A stretch of DNA of 64,000 bases from Taxillus chinensis (GCA_023512835.1 CM042090.1:55601865-55665864), one strand, 5' to 3'; shown: positions 23,481-35,341, counted from the stretch's first letter. Numbers and translations are program-made. The notes: generated by a model from the sequence alone, not told the origin.

Positions 23481-24214
23481 ATGCCGCCGAGGAGAGTAAC
23501 ACGTGCGTCCGGGGCAGTGGCTGATGAGTCATCTGCCCGTGAGGGTTCGGATGCGGGACCGTCCGTTGGAGGGCATGCGTTGTTGCTGGCACAGCTACGG
23601 GAAGGCATCCGGCTGGAGGTATGAGAGCTACGGGAGGGACTCCGGCAGGAGGTTCGGGAGGAGGTGCGCCGTGAGATGGCAGCACAGCAGGTGGTGCCAC
23701 CACCACCACCAGTAGGAGAGCTGCCTCGTGAGCGTGAGAGTTCACTGGGTGGTGTACCGACTCGTGCAGAGGATGACGTGGTGACACGGTTCCGAAAGGA
23801 ACAACCTCCGCGATTCAAGGGGGAAGGTGATCCTGTGGTAGGCGAGCGATGGTTGAGGCAGATCGAGCATGTGTTTTCCTTTCTCCTGCCCCGGGAAGAG
23901 GATAAGGTGCGACTGGCCATTCAGCAGCTGGAGGGGGATGCTTTGGAGTGGTGGACGAGTGTCGCGGGGAGCCGTGCGGTGCAACTCATACTTTGGGAGG
24001 AGTTCTTGCAACTCTTCCATGATGAGTTCTTCCCGGGATCAGTGAGATGGCAGAAGAGGGAAGAATTCGGCAGCTTGAAGCAGGGATCCAGGACGGTACC
24101 TGAGTATGAGTAGGAGTTCCGGAGCTTCAGTAGGTTTGCTCCTAAGACTGTAGCGAGGGAGGACCTGAAGGCCGACAAGTTCACTTTGGGCCTTAGGCCA
24201 GCCCTTAGGCAGAG
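23481..24214 (+). pseudogene. Tekay-2 gag, first part
   Basis: Starts at ATG 23481 (MPPRRVTRA), the same start as in Tekay-1. The gag core includes FRKEQPPRFKGEGDP (about 23790-23835), IEHVFSFLLPREEDKVRLAI and GDALEWWTSV (about 23940-23965), and FTLGLRPALRQ at the end. Two in-frame stops occur: TGA at 23622-23624 and TAG at 24111-24113. The first fits loss of a CGA codon. The frame is then cut by Sire-2 and continues at 36659 when one copy of the duplication is kept. Gag would form the capsid shell around element RNA. Confidence 0.87.
24210..24214. repeat. Target-site duplication of Sire-2, left copy (CAGAG)
   Basis: CAGAG before the LTR TG. The right copy (36659-36663) reads CAGAC, one mismatch. 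The right copy gives the better gag frame (Arg-Gln-Thr). Confidence 0.8.
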
Positions 24215-24684
24215 TGATGGTCCCTTGGAGCCTAGAGGGGGGGTGAATAGGCTCTTATCGAAACTCTTTTCTTTCTCTTAAGATGCAAACACTTATCTAG
24301 TTAAGTGATAGAATCACTGCGGAAGATAACCAGATAGTGGAAGTATTTTATTTTATTATCACAAGATAAATACAACAAAATAGAAGCAAGACTCTCTTAC
24401 ACTCTGTTTACAAATGAACTCACACTCTAGCCAAATTCTATCTCCAAAGATGAAAACACTTGTGCATACACAGAATTAGTCTTTTCTTAACAAATGCACA
24501 CACGCTCTCTTTTTCAACTCATTTAATAATGTACAAGTATGAATATTTATACAAAACATTCCTAAGAGACAACCTTGGAACTTGTAGTTCCGGAATGCGT
24601 TCAGCACTAACTATCCCTCGGTAATCTCTCTGCCTTGACTGCTGCGGATTGTGGAGCTCAAGATCTTGGGTTTGAAGAGTATAA

Positions 24685-24909
24685 GGGCATGTTTGGTTGG
24701 GGTGTTTTCTGTTTTCGTTTTCAAAATGTAATAGCTGTTTTTGGGTACAAAAAATCAAAAATTGAAAACAACAAAAACTTGTTTTCATTTTTTATGTCCT
24801 AAAGAAAGAAAACAACATTTTATTGTTTTCAGTTTTATGTTTTTTATACTCGAAAACAGCTATCACATTTTGAAAACGAAAACAGAAAACGGGTAAAACA
24901 AACATGCCC
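24685..24909. mobile_element. PIF/Harbinger (Tourist)-like MITE inside the Sire-2 3' LTR
   Basis: 225 bp absent from the partner LTR. Terminal inverted repeats read GGGCATGTTTG...CAAACATGCCC, and the TAA flank (24682-24684 and 24910-24912) is a 3-bp target duplication. The inverted repeats extend far inwards (TTTTCTGTTTTCGTTTTCAAAATGT on one arm, shown as its last part TTCGTTTTCAAAATGT, is mirrored on the other), so most of it folds back on itself. No coding capacity. The TAA duplication and GGGC start fit the PIF/Harbinger group. Confidence 0.88.
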
Positions 24910-25194
24910 TAAGTGTCTTTGTGAGTTCCCAGATACAATTAAGGTTGTGTCCACATATCCGGATGATCCACGTGTAAGATTCTTCAGGTTCTCAATAAAT
25001 TCGTCTTACATCGGGACGCCACGAGCTGATAACTTCAAATGCGGTTGAGTTGAAGCAGTGTCTTCTTGGTCCGGTGTAATTTTCCTTACTCCGTAGCTAA
25101 TGAAGCTCAGAACCTTACTCCGTGTCAGTGGTTGCTTACTCCGTATCTATTTAGTACTGGAATCCTTAGTCCGTGTCAGCGCTTCCTTACTCCG

Positions 25195-25385
25195 CATGTA
25201 AGTTCCTTACTCCGTATGTAAGTTCCTTACTCCGCATGTAAGTTCCTTACTCCGTATGTAAGTTCCTTACTCCGGGCGAGTCTTGAAAAGTCTGATGACT
25301 TATTCCGTGTCAGCGCTTTCTTACTCCGCATGTAAGTTCCTTACTCCGTATGTAAGTTCCTTACTCCGTATGTAATTTCCTTACT
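25195..25385 (+). repeat. Regular 20-bp tandem repeat in Sire-2 3' LTR
   Basis: At least six copies of TTACTCCGTATGTAAGTTCC with single-base variants. The 5' LTR equivalent is at about 36150-36345. Confidence 0.9.
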
Positions 25386-25621
25386 CCGGGCGAGTAACAT
25401 ATCCGGATTCCTTACTCCGCATCTGGTTTCCTTACTCCGCACTTATCCTTTAAGTTCTTAGTCCGTACGAGTGTTCCTTATTCCGTATGTATTTGTTACT
25501 TGGTTATTTACCAAGTGTTTGACGACACTCACTTTTGTCCGGATCAGGATTATGTATCCTGTCCTTAGCTTTGCTCTCACGAGTGCATTTCTGGATTAGT
25601 AACATATCTTCTGCAATGATC

Positions 25622-27975
25622 CGGTACGGAATGAGGATGGTTGAGAGAGTTTTCCATGGCTTGTTATCCTCAGCAGTTCCATCGATGAAGGACTGAATTA
25701 GATCCACACTGGGAAGATAGCCCTCATTCCAACACGGCAGAACGTCAAACAAGTGCCCATCTTTGTAGAGAGATGGAAACAGCCTCATCTCCATTTTAGT
25801 AGCTCTCGAGAAGTTGTCAATGTCTTCTATAGTAAAGAGTCCTTTCTCCGAACAGAGGGTCTGAATGTCGGCCGGGGAGAAAGGGTACATTTCAGAAAGA
25901 CATCTTCTCTCAGCAGAAGATGCAGCATAGGATTTCATTGCCTTGCGCAAGCTTCCATCCGCATCAAAAGGGTCAAACTCCGCATATGATGGGAGGAAGG
26001 TATCAGCTGCGGATGAGGAGGATGGAGGAGGAGCTGGAGCTGCAGTAGAGGAGCTTGGTTGAGAGAAGCGGCTTCGTTTGGGAATTTGAACTCCCTGAAG
26101 CACTGAAGTGGCAGGCCGCTTCTCAGTCCGAGTAGATGGTTGTGGGGCAGAAGGAGTAGACGGATCAGATGACACTCTCTCCCCCGGTTTGGCAGATCAC
26201 CGGGAAGCAATAGGAGGACGAGCCATCGTGTGCGCCAGATCCGCGAAGGAGGTAGACAAGGAATGGACGGATGTGGCGACAAGATCCATTTTCTGCTCCA
26301 TGGAAGTGGAGGAGTCAGTGAGAGTGGAGAGGAGTTGGGCGCCGAGGGCATCAACTTTGGTAGCGATGGCGGAAATTTGGGCGCTTTGAGCTTGGGCGTG
26401 GTGGTCCAGCTGGGCGGAAAGCACAGCGTCGGAGTGGACCGTGCCAAAAGAGGCACGACCAAGGACCAACTCCGAAGCTTTGGAGGACTCCCCCGCATGA
26501 ATAGGAGCAAGAGTGCATTGGGCAGAGGAGTCCGCAGGAGTATCAGCAGCCTTAGGAGCAGCCGGAGCATCAGAGGCATCCGGAGCATCGGAAGCATCCG
26601 GAGCATTGGAGGCATCCGGAGCAAGAGACCCGCTTTGACTAGATAAGTCAACCACGGGAATCGCGGCAGCAGGAGAAGAGGGTCCAGCCTTAGCAGGGGA
26701 AGGACTCCGTGCAGCAGGGACTGGGCCGGAGGGTGTAGGGAACGGCACATCGGGAATGGCAGCCGGCGTAAGAAAGCCTTGGTCCAAGTTCCAGATGATC
26801 ATGGTCTCCGGGGATTGGGTATTGCGTGTGTAAAACACCCGGAGATCGGTGTCAGGAATGGAGGAGGTGTGGGCTAGGTTGAAACGGAGCCAGAGGTCCG
26901 TTAAGGTGCCGGCAGAGAGATGGTCAAGGTAATCTCAGGGTTGAGGTAGGGGAGGCAAAGGGGCTTCCGGAGAAGCGGCCGGGATATCAGCGGTGGCGAC
27001 AGCAACAGCGGTATCAACCGCGGCAGCAATAGCGGATGTGGAGGGAGTGGGGACATCAGCAGCAGAGGGGGCTGAGGAAATAGCGTTAGACGCACTGCGC
27101 TGAGAGGGCCCCGCAACCTCGGACGGTTCAGCATGGACGCTTGGTTGGGAGGCCCGTGAGTGGGAGGGCGCAGCAACAGACCGAATCCGGGAGGATCGGT
27201 GTGCAGAACTGACCTCGTGGGCTTGGCTATCGGAAGGGTCACCAACAGAGCTGCCTTGTTGTTTCGAGGCAGGGAGAATGCGGAGAGCTACAGTGGGTCG
27301 GCGAGCGGTCATGTTCCCGTCCGGCGTAAGGTAACGGAGGTAATAAGCCGAGGGAAACGAGACAGCAGCAAATCGGGCGAAATGGTCCGGACGTAGATGC
27401 CGGAAGACAATGCTGAGGATGCGCCCGAAGGAATGGTTTTTGGGACCATTCTGCAGCAAACGAAATAAGAATATCCCCCAATCCATCGGAAGACCTTCAA
27501 AAACGCCGTACATGGCCAGGAAAAGGTCGTACGGAACTGAGTCCAGGGCGGATGTGCGAGCCAGTAGGCATCGACTTAGAATAGTCGCCATACATCGATA
27601 GCAACCCTGGAAGGATTTCACCTTGTATTCCTTCCCCTTGTTCGTGCAACCCATAGAAGCCGCCATTGGATCGGCATCCGGGCGCTGTGGTTCACCAAGA
27701 GGTAGGTGGAGAGCAGCGCGGAGAACAGCCGGAGTGATGATGATAGATTCACCGCGGACATAAGAGGTTATGGAATCGGTGGTGCAGCGAATCCGTTGGT
27801 AATACTCAAGAATGTCATCGATAAGAAGATCGACGGGATTGGAGATCAGGCTGAGTATATGCGAGGCTTCAAGGAGAGGGCGAAGCTGGAAAAACCAATC
27901 CGGAGGATTAGAAACAGCATTCCAATCAACTAGATGGCCAGGATTAACGCCGGAAAGAGAGATTCTGGGTGCCAT
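25622..27975 (-). pseudogene. Sire-2 third ORF: transposon-associated N-terminal domain, low-complexity linker, truncated Ulp1 region
   Basis: ATG at 27975 (MAPRISLSGVN), the same start as in Sire-1 (53358). About 784 codons stay in one frame to the deletion junction, broken only by TGA at 26935-26937 and 26197-26199. In Sire-1 the first codon is CGT-like Arg and the second CGA, so both fit CpG transitions. Residues ~1-230 form a globular domain (RGESIIITPAVLRAALHLP; LFLAMYGVFEGLPMDWG). Residues ~230-350 are Ser/Ala/Pro-rich. A DASDAPDASDAP repeat and a helical MEQKMDLVATSVHSL follow. The frame enters the Ulp1-like region (STILIPYRI) exactly where it is truncated, so the catalytic His, Asp and Cys are lost. 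It is not a typical env-like protein: I see no signal peptide or membrane segment. Confidence 0.78.
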
Positions 27976-29653
27976 TACAGATTGGATGGGAAGGATAAGA
28001 GGAAAGGTGAGGTCTTGACAGTGGAAGGAGCAATGAGAGGTTTAGGGATTTGAAATGAGCAATACTCGTGCTTCGCGGGAATGATCAGAACATATAAGAC
28101 CGAGTCCGCAAATGTCAGCGGGCCTAGGAATGTGCGAGTGAGATAGGGACCCGCGCGACATGCTGATGTCATTAGTCTGGATATCGAGGCGCCTCCGAAT
28201 GAAACGATGTTGTGGAGACCGCATGACCAAGTAAAGATAACAACTGGTTGCCATCCAGAGAAGTGTGTGTGCAACCCGAGATATGTATTTAATGAATCAT
28301 CATTATTCCTCCTCAAAAGCATGCGACATATGAGTATACGTGGATTGTCACAATTGAACAGTGTCAGGAGTCCGGAGGAAAGAGCCGACAATCATCCGAA
28401 GTAAATAATAGTCGTGGAAGAGTATCCGGATGAATAATAGACCTTGTCCGTCGTAAACAGAGTTTGGTGAGAGTGTAGAGTAGATTCCTTTGCAGTCAAA
28501 AAGTCAAAGAGAAGAGAAGTACCACAACACTTCAAATTCGAGACGATGGACTGGATTTATCGATACGGTTGCAAAGAAAATCTGAACCTGTAGCTAAATA
28601 AGGATAAACTGAAAATACAGAAGCTTAACAGGCAAGGATTAGTACGGATTAGAGAAGATAATCAGTGAAAAACAACATAATCCGAACTAATGAGAAACAG
28701 AACTCATGCATGGCTAAGAATATAGTAGACGTATGCAAACGTGAAAGTGATCAATATTACTGAATCAGGGCATATGTCAGATAGCAATACACAGGTTCAT
28801 ATAGGTCAACATAGCGAAACCGTCTTGCTGAACAACGTAGCTAAGATTGATTAAAGAGCATATGATTTGGCCACATTAGGATTCATGAGTGAACAATGAT
28901 AGAGCGAACACATGTTAAAAGAAGGCAGATGATTAGTCGATTAAAATGCATGGTTGAAGAAAGAAAATACATCCAAACATGCCACTTCTCTGATTCAAAA
29001 ACAGCATGTCCAGTCAGATCCGGAAGTAATAGTTTAGAGGAAGGAGAATCCGAGACATATTAGGGGTTCATTGCTGCTCCCCCGTAGATCATTTAATCCT
29101 CTCAATGAAAAGCTCCCCCTCAGATAGACAGTCAGGAAAGAGGTCATGAGACATATATGGGGGGTATTACTGAATAATATATAAAGTATTTTCTCCCCCG
29201 TAGATTTTGCAATCCTCTCGGTTGACCGTTCCGATTTGTAGAAGTTCAGCACTGTCTATCGTATTAGAAAACTATACTTCAGAAGCTGATCAGACTGCGA
29301 TTGAGTATTCATCCACCAGGCATTCCAAGCTAACCCATTTCACTTCTTCAACTATGCATGTTAATAGAGTAATCTAAATGAACATGCTTTTGTCATGTGG
29401 TGATTAATGGAAGTTAAGATCATGAACCCGAAAGAGGTAAATCATATAAACTGTAATTATGTTAGCTTTAAACGACTTCAGTCGGGAAACGCAAGCATCC
29501 TCCCATCATGAGGTTGCGATTAATATTAGAAACATGAACCCGTTAAACAGTAAGTATGATCAGCAATACAGTCAGTAAGTCTCTACTACTTTTAGTAAAC
29601 GTACAATGCATGTTCTGAGAGTAAATGTACTATTGGGTAATTCAAATGTGAAG
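27976..29653 (-). other. Spacer between Sire-2 pol and third ORF, with repeated polypurine motifs
   Basis: No coding domain. On the - strand CTACGGGGGAG occurs at 29077-29087 and 29192-29202, with a related TGAGGGGGAGC near 29112-29123. A TATA-like CTTATATG lies at 28091-28098, about 120 bases upstream of the third-ORF ATG. Repeated polypurine-like units downstream of pol are a described Sirevirus trait. Confidence 0.65.
29077..29202 (-). other. Multiple polypurine-tract-like motifs of Sire-2
   Basis: Three GGGGGAG motifs in 126 bases on the - strand. Equivalents in Sire-1 are at about 54478, 54511 and 54593. Their separation from the 3' LTR by the third ORF is unusual for a functional primer. 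Confidence 0.6.
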
Positions 29654-32085
29654 CTATGCAGAGAAGTCAAGCATACCTAATCGGAAGAGTAGTTCAGAAA
29701 ACCTCGCATCAGGTAGGGGCTTTGTAAGTATGTCTGCTAATTGATCTTCAGTAGCAACATGTTCCAGTGAAATATGCTTTTTGAGAACATGATCGCGTAT
29801 GAAGTGATATCTGACCTCAATGTGCTTTGTCTTAGGATGCATGACAGGATTGTTGCTGATGGCAATTGCACTAGTGTTGTCACAGTAGAGTGGAATAGAT
29901 GACATGTTGAAACCATAGTCAGTAAGTTGACTTTGCATCCAAAGTAGCTATGCGCAACGACTTCCCAAGCAGTATATATTCCGCCTCGGGTAGAGGTTGA
30001 TACGGAATTCCTGCTTCTTACTGAACCAAGAGATCAATCTATTTCCTAGAAACTGACACGTACCGCTTGTGCTCTTCCTGTCGATGCGACATCCAGCGAA
30101 GTCGGCATCAGAGTATCCGGATAAGGTGAAGTTGGACTCCTTTGGGTACCAGAGTCCCAAATTCATCGTTCCCTTGAGATACCTTAATATCCGTTTTACA
30201 TGAAGCATATGTGGCTCCTTGGGATTCGCCTGGTATCGTGCACAGATGCAAGTTGCAAACATAATGTCTGGGCGACTTGCTGTAAGATACAGCAAGGATC
30301 CGATCATCCCTCTGTAGTCAGTCACATTTACTGATATGCCATCCACATCCGGATCTAACTTGGCACTGACAGGCATGGGAGTTTTGACGGGAGATGAACC
30401 TTCCATACCAAACTTCTTAATAAGATCGTGAGTGTACTTAGCCTGATTAATGAAGATTCCTTCCTTTAATTGTTTGACTTCTATTCCAAGGAAGTAGGAC
30501 AGTTCTCCCATCATGCTCATTTCAAACTTGCCTGTCATCAACTTAGCAAACTCTTCACAAAGCTTTGGATTCGTTGATCCGAAAATGATATCATCCACGT
30601 ATATTTGTACGATCAGAGTGTGTCCTTTCTCTTTTCGTAGAAATAGGGTGGTGTCTATCTTCCCTTTTTGGAAGTTGTGTGCAAGTAAGAATTCTGACAG
30701 TGTGTCGTACCAGGCTCTTGGAGCTTGCTTCAAACCATATAGAGCTTTCTGAAGTTTGTAGACAAGATGTCCTGCCTTAGGTTCAATGAAGCCGGGAGGT
30801 TGTTCAACATACACCTCCTCTTGAAGGTCTCCATTCAGGAATGCGCTTTTGACGTCCATTTGATATACTATGAAGTTTTCATATGAAGCATACGCCAGAA
30901 ACATTCGGATTGCCTCAAGTCTTGCCACCGGAGCAAAGGTTTCATCATAATCTATTCCTTCTTCTTGACGATATCCTTTGGCTACCAGTCTGGCTTTGTT
31001 CCGTATTACTATTCTATCCGTATCAAGCTTGTTCCGGAACACCCATTTAACGCCAATGACTTGCTGAGACTTAGGCCTTGGTACTAAGGTCCACACATTA
31101 TTTCTGTTAAATTGATTCAGCTCTTCTTGCATGGCTTCTATCCAATTCGAATCTTGAAGAGCTTCATCTACCACCTTTGGTTCTATTTGAGATAGAAAAC
31201 ACGAGTAAAGACTCATGTTGGAGGTGGCTGCTCTTGTTCTTACACCAACAGCAGGATCACCAATCACTTGATCTGAGGGATGGTTTCGAGTCCATCTATA
31301 ATTCTGTGCATGTGTTGGATGATCTTGAACAATTTGAAGCTCTTCCAGATTGGGTGGTTCAGTTGTACCGGCTGGTTGAGCTTCGTCCGGACTAGATGTT
31401 TCCGTATTAAGAGGTACGGATGAACTAGTTGGTTCTTTAACACTGTTTCTTCCAGTGTTAACTAGTCCGGACGGACTTGAAGGTGCTCCGGAATTTTGGG
31501 TATCCGTAGGAGTATATCCGGAGCTAAATGGTAGTCCGGAGTCAGAGTCATCCGTAGCATCATCCATAAAATTTCGTTGTGTTTCGCTGATGCTACGTGG
31601 TTGGTCAGGATGTGTAACAGGAACATTCATAAACTTCGAATAATCGACGTTGCTGTCCATGACCTGCATATTAGAATTTGAAGAACCGACTTTTTGACCA
31701 ATCGAGATTAGCTTCATCAAAAGTCACATGGATAGATTCTTCAACTTTAAAAAGTTTTCTATTCAAGACCCGATAAGCCTTGCTATGTAGTGAGTACCCG
31801 ACAAAAATCCCATCATCAGATTTTGGTTCAAATTTATTCCGGGTCTCTTTGCCATTTAACAGCATATAGCAAGTACACCCAAAGGCTCTGAAATGTGAAA
31901 TTGAAGGTTTTCGTCTTCTCCACATCTCATAGGGTGTTTTCATGGTAGATTTATTTATTAGAGTTCTGTTCTGAACATAGCCAGAGCGTGGACACAGCTT
32001 GACCCATAGGCGAGAGGAAGCGTTGCCCCTGCTAACATGGATCTACCAGCTTCAACTAAAGTACGATTCTTGCGCTCAGTTACCG
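29654..32085 (-). pseudogene. Sire-2 pol: integrase C-terminal part, reverse transcriptase and RNase H
   Basis: Open frames 31671-31943, 29948-31720 and 29654-29938 cover the integrase tail (KTPYEMWRRRKPSISHFRAFGC), then RT and RNase H. RT motifs are [20 protein letters not shown] (about 30830-30890) and the catalytic [14 protein letters not shown] (about 30570-30610). RNase H follows with [15 protein letters not shown] and LYCDNTSAIAISNNPV. This wording is typical of Sireviruses. One extra A near 31690 and an indel near 29970 shift the frame. Otherwise a 590-codon stretch is open, making it the best preserved pol in the copia elements here. Confidence 0.88.
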
Positions 32086-33005
32086 CATTTTGTTGTGGGG
32101 TTCTGGGAGCAGAGAAGTCATGTTGTATGCCCTATTCAGAACAATATGATCTCATTTCTGAAAAATCAAATTCTGTACCATGATCACTCCTGATGCATTT
32201 AATGCTCAGTCCTTGTGAGTTGCTTATCCAGTTGAAGAGATCTACAAGATGCTCAAAAGTTTGATCCTTTGATTTCAGGAACATCACCCATGTGTATCTG
32301 GTGAAATCATCGATAACCACAAGGGTATATCTTGCACCAGCTAGTGATGGAACAGATATAGGACCACAGAGGTCCATATGAAGAAGTTGTAGAGGAGCAG
32401 TTATTGAGTTAACTGATTTGCTCTTAAAGCTGTGTTTGGTCTGTTTGCCAAGTTGGCATTCTCGACAGAGAGATTCTCTGGAGAACTTGAGTTTGGGTAG
32501 ACCAGTGATAAGATCAAGTGACGCTAATTTAGACAAAGTCTTAAAGTTTAAATGTGCGCATCGCTTGTGCCATAGCCAACTATCTTCATCTGATGCTTTC
32601 GTGAGGAAGCATACAGGGTCAGAAGAATTATTTCTTAAGACCACTAAGTATATGTCCCCATCTCTTGATCCGGATAACTTAACATCTCCGGATAAGTTTT
32701 CTCTTCTTGTACGTGGTGTTGGACAAAAAGGAAACAAGAAATCCTTTGTCACATAAATTACTGACACTTAGCAAATTATGCTTTAAACCTTCGACTAGTG
32801 CAACTTTAGTGATTGATACACAGCCGTTAGTTAGAGTGCCATACCCGACAGTCTTACCTTTGCTGTTGTCGCTATATGAAACGGATGGACCTTGTTTATC
32901 ATTAACTTCTACAAGCAGAGTCTGATCACCCGTCATATGTCCGAAGCATCCACTATCAAGGATCCCCTTGCTTTTATTGATCTTTAACTTCAAGTGATCC
33001 GGCAA
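32086..33005 (-). pseudogene. Sire-2 pol: protease and integrase core
   Basis: The protease signature ILDSGCFGHMTGD (Asp-Ser-Gly, about 32945-32990) opens the segment. The integrase zinc module (WLWHKRCAHLNF...CRECQLGKQ) and core follow: Asp in LLHMDLCGP, Asp in CIRSDHGTEF. The Glu region follows at the frame break near 32130. Copia order (protease, integrase, RT, RNase H) is kept. Two frames (32679-33005 and 32132-32767) overlap at a frameshift. The same segment is deleted in Sire-1. Confidence 0.86.
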
Positions 33006-33039
33006 TGCATTCTAGAGATGCTCCTGAAGGACAACAGTT

Positions 33040-35341
33040 TACACTTTTGGTGCCCAAACTTGTTTCGGGCGGTTAGAGAGAGCAGCAGTATTGTCAACAT
33101 TTACGGATTTGATTTTGCTAGGACTCTTAGCTTTCCAAGTTGACATTAACTTGTTAGTTTCAGCTACTTCTTTTATTTGGGTTTTCTTGGGAGAGACACT
33201 CCTTTTAGATTTAGATTTTGTTTTGCTCGAAGAACCCCTTTTATAAAACTGATCTTTATTGGATTGAAATTGATTACAAAGCCAGGTATCGGATAGACTC
33301 CAACATTCATAGTGATAATGACCCATTTCCCTACGGATGGAACAGACACTATAATGTGAAGTACAAAACAGGGGATACGGGTCTCTTAGTTTTTTACGGA
33401 CTTTCTACTCTGTTCCCTGTGGCCTAATCCATTGTGTTTGGGTGACGCGCTCTTGGCCCTAAATGCGTCAGCCTTAGCCTTGTCTTTCTTTTTGGGTGCT
33501 ACAGTTTTGGCTTTAACTGCAGCAGCCTTCCCTTTATCTTTAGTTACGGGTGTTTCTTGGTTCGGGAAGTGCGATAACGGCCTCGGCTCCACGATCATAA
33601 ACTATGGTGCCACCTGAAATGAAACCATCCAACGGTTTAGATGTACTAACAGGATATAAGTTGGTTAGTTTAGGAGTGAAATCCGGAGGACACTCAGTAG
33701 CTTGAGCTATGGAAGTTGATGGTTCGGAACCTAGGCTAGGTTTGACTCGGATGCCGTTAGGATCAGTCCTAAAGGTAGAGGCTATTTTCCCGGATTTTAG
33801 CCACTTACGATTTATTTCCTTTTCCTGTTCCAGTTCATTTTCGAGTCTTTTTACTATAACTTTTAGGCCTGAGAGATTGGTATTTAACAAATGATTTGCA
33901 GCTCTTAGATCATGATACCAAGCTTCTTTTCCTCTGAAGTCAGTGATGTCCTTTTCGAGTCTATTAATAGTAAATTCAAGACGTTTATTCTGACTTTCCA
34001 TATCTTTGTACATTTGAGTAATTATTAGTCTCTCATTCTTTTCATGATCACATGCAGTAGTAAGAGATTTTAATTTACTCAGGAGCTCAGAGATAGTAGG
34101 TACCTCAGTATTTGCCATGAGGTAGACGTTCGGCTTAGTGGTCGGCTCATCATCTGAGGATTCCTCCTCTTCTTCCGAGCCACTCATGTATTTTGTCACG
34201 AGCGCCTTCCTCTTGCTCTTGCTGTTGTCGGAGGTGGAGCGGCGAGGAGTTACCTTGTCACTTTTCTCGGCCACTTTTGATTTGGACCTGCATTCCTTGG
34301 CCCAGTGACCGGTTTTCCCACAGTTGAAGCATTCCTGGGAACTGGACTCCGGTCACTCCTTCCTTTGGAACGATGATGATGAGCATCTTCTGAACCCTTT
34401 TCTGCTTTTCCGTAGGAATCGCTCAAAGGATTTGACAAGAAGGGCTATCTCTTCCTCCTCATCAGAATCAGAAGTCTCGGACACGTCCGTATCATCATTC
34501 CTCAGTATGTTTAGACATTCTGTAGCTTTGAGAGCTACCCCCTTTTCTTTCCGAGCTATTTTCTCATCCCCGTCGAGTACTTAAACCTGACTTCGTGAGT
34601 CCGCAGCTCTCCATACGGTTCTTCAAGGGGAACATACTGCGCTTTTTGTCCGATTGCATCTGGAGTTGTTTGGAGTAGTAGCGATCCGGCAAGGAGCGAA
34701 AGAACTTGTCATTGATCCGGGATTGAGAATAGTGCTCATTGACGGTCTTGACTCAAGAATGAGCTTGCCGAATCTCCGATAGATGCTTTCGAGTGATTCG
34801 CCCGGTTTATGATTAAAACTCTCAAAGTTCTGTCGAGAGTGCAGATCACATTCTGCATCTGGGACCGACTCCCCTCATAGAGGATTGTCAGTTTGTCCCA
34901 AACAGCTTTTGCTGTCGTGTAGCCCTGAACGTCTGTGAAAGCCTCGGAATCCAAAGACGATGTAACATAAGCCAGAGCCTTTTCACTAGCGCACTGCCAG
35001 GCTCTTTCATCGTTGGTAAGTTCAGCATCTGTCTTTGGCCTCCTAACTCCATGTTCTCCGATAGTCATCGGAATTGGAATCTCCTGATGAAGACATAGCC
35101 ACATAAGATGATCATGGCAAACCATAAACATCTTCATGCGAGCTTTCCACTGGGAGAAAAGCTCAGGTGTGAATTTGGGCGGTTTCGTTAAAGTAAAGCC
35201 AGAACTCCGTGGTTGAGAAGCGGCGGCAGCAGCAGGTTGAGGTGGGTCGACATTTTCACTGTTGCTTCGATTCGGGTTGGGCTCCTGTGCACCTCCGGAG
35301 TTAAGGCGAGTGTTGAATAGCATACTGCTTTCTTCGGCCAT
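33040..35341 (-). pseudogene. Sire-2 gag with two zinc knuckles and coiled coil
   Basis: Start chosen at ATG 35341 (MAEESSMLFN), shared with Sire-1 (59867). The N-terminal part has the copia gag wording FTLTKPPKFTPELFSQWKAR and AKAVWDKLTILYEG. A frameshift near 34820 breaks it. A canonical zinc knuckle CFNCGKTGHWAKEC lies at about 34290-34335. A long charged coiled coil (33540-34274, LEFTINRLEKDITDF) follows, a Sirevirus hallmark. A second knuckle at about 33305-33346 has lost its second Cys (Arg instead), while Sire-1 keeps CSICREIGHYHYEC. Gag would assemble particles. Confidence 0.85.

Larger units (their letters stand above)
24215..25621 (-). repeat. 3' LTR of Sire-2, truncated
   Basis: Matches 35403-36581 apart from a 225-bp MITE (24685-24909). 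The last 77 bases present in the partner (36582-36658) are missing where it joins the third ORF at 25621. Confidence 0.92.
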
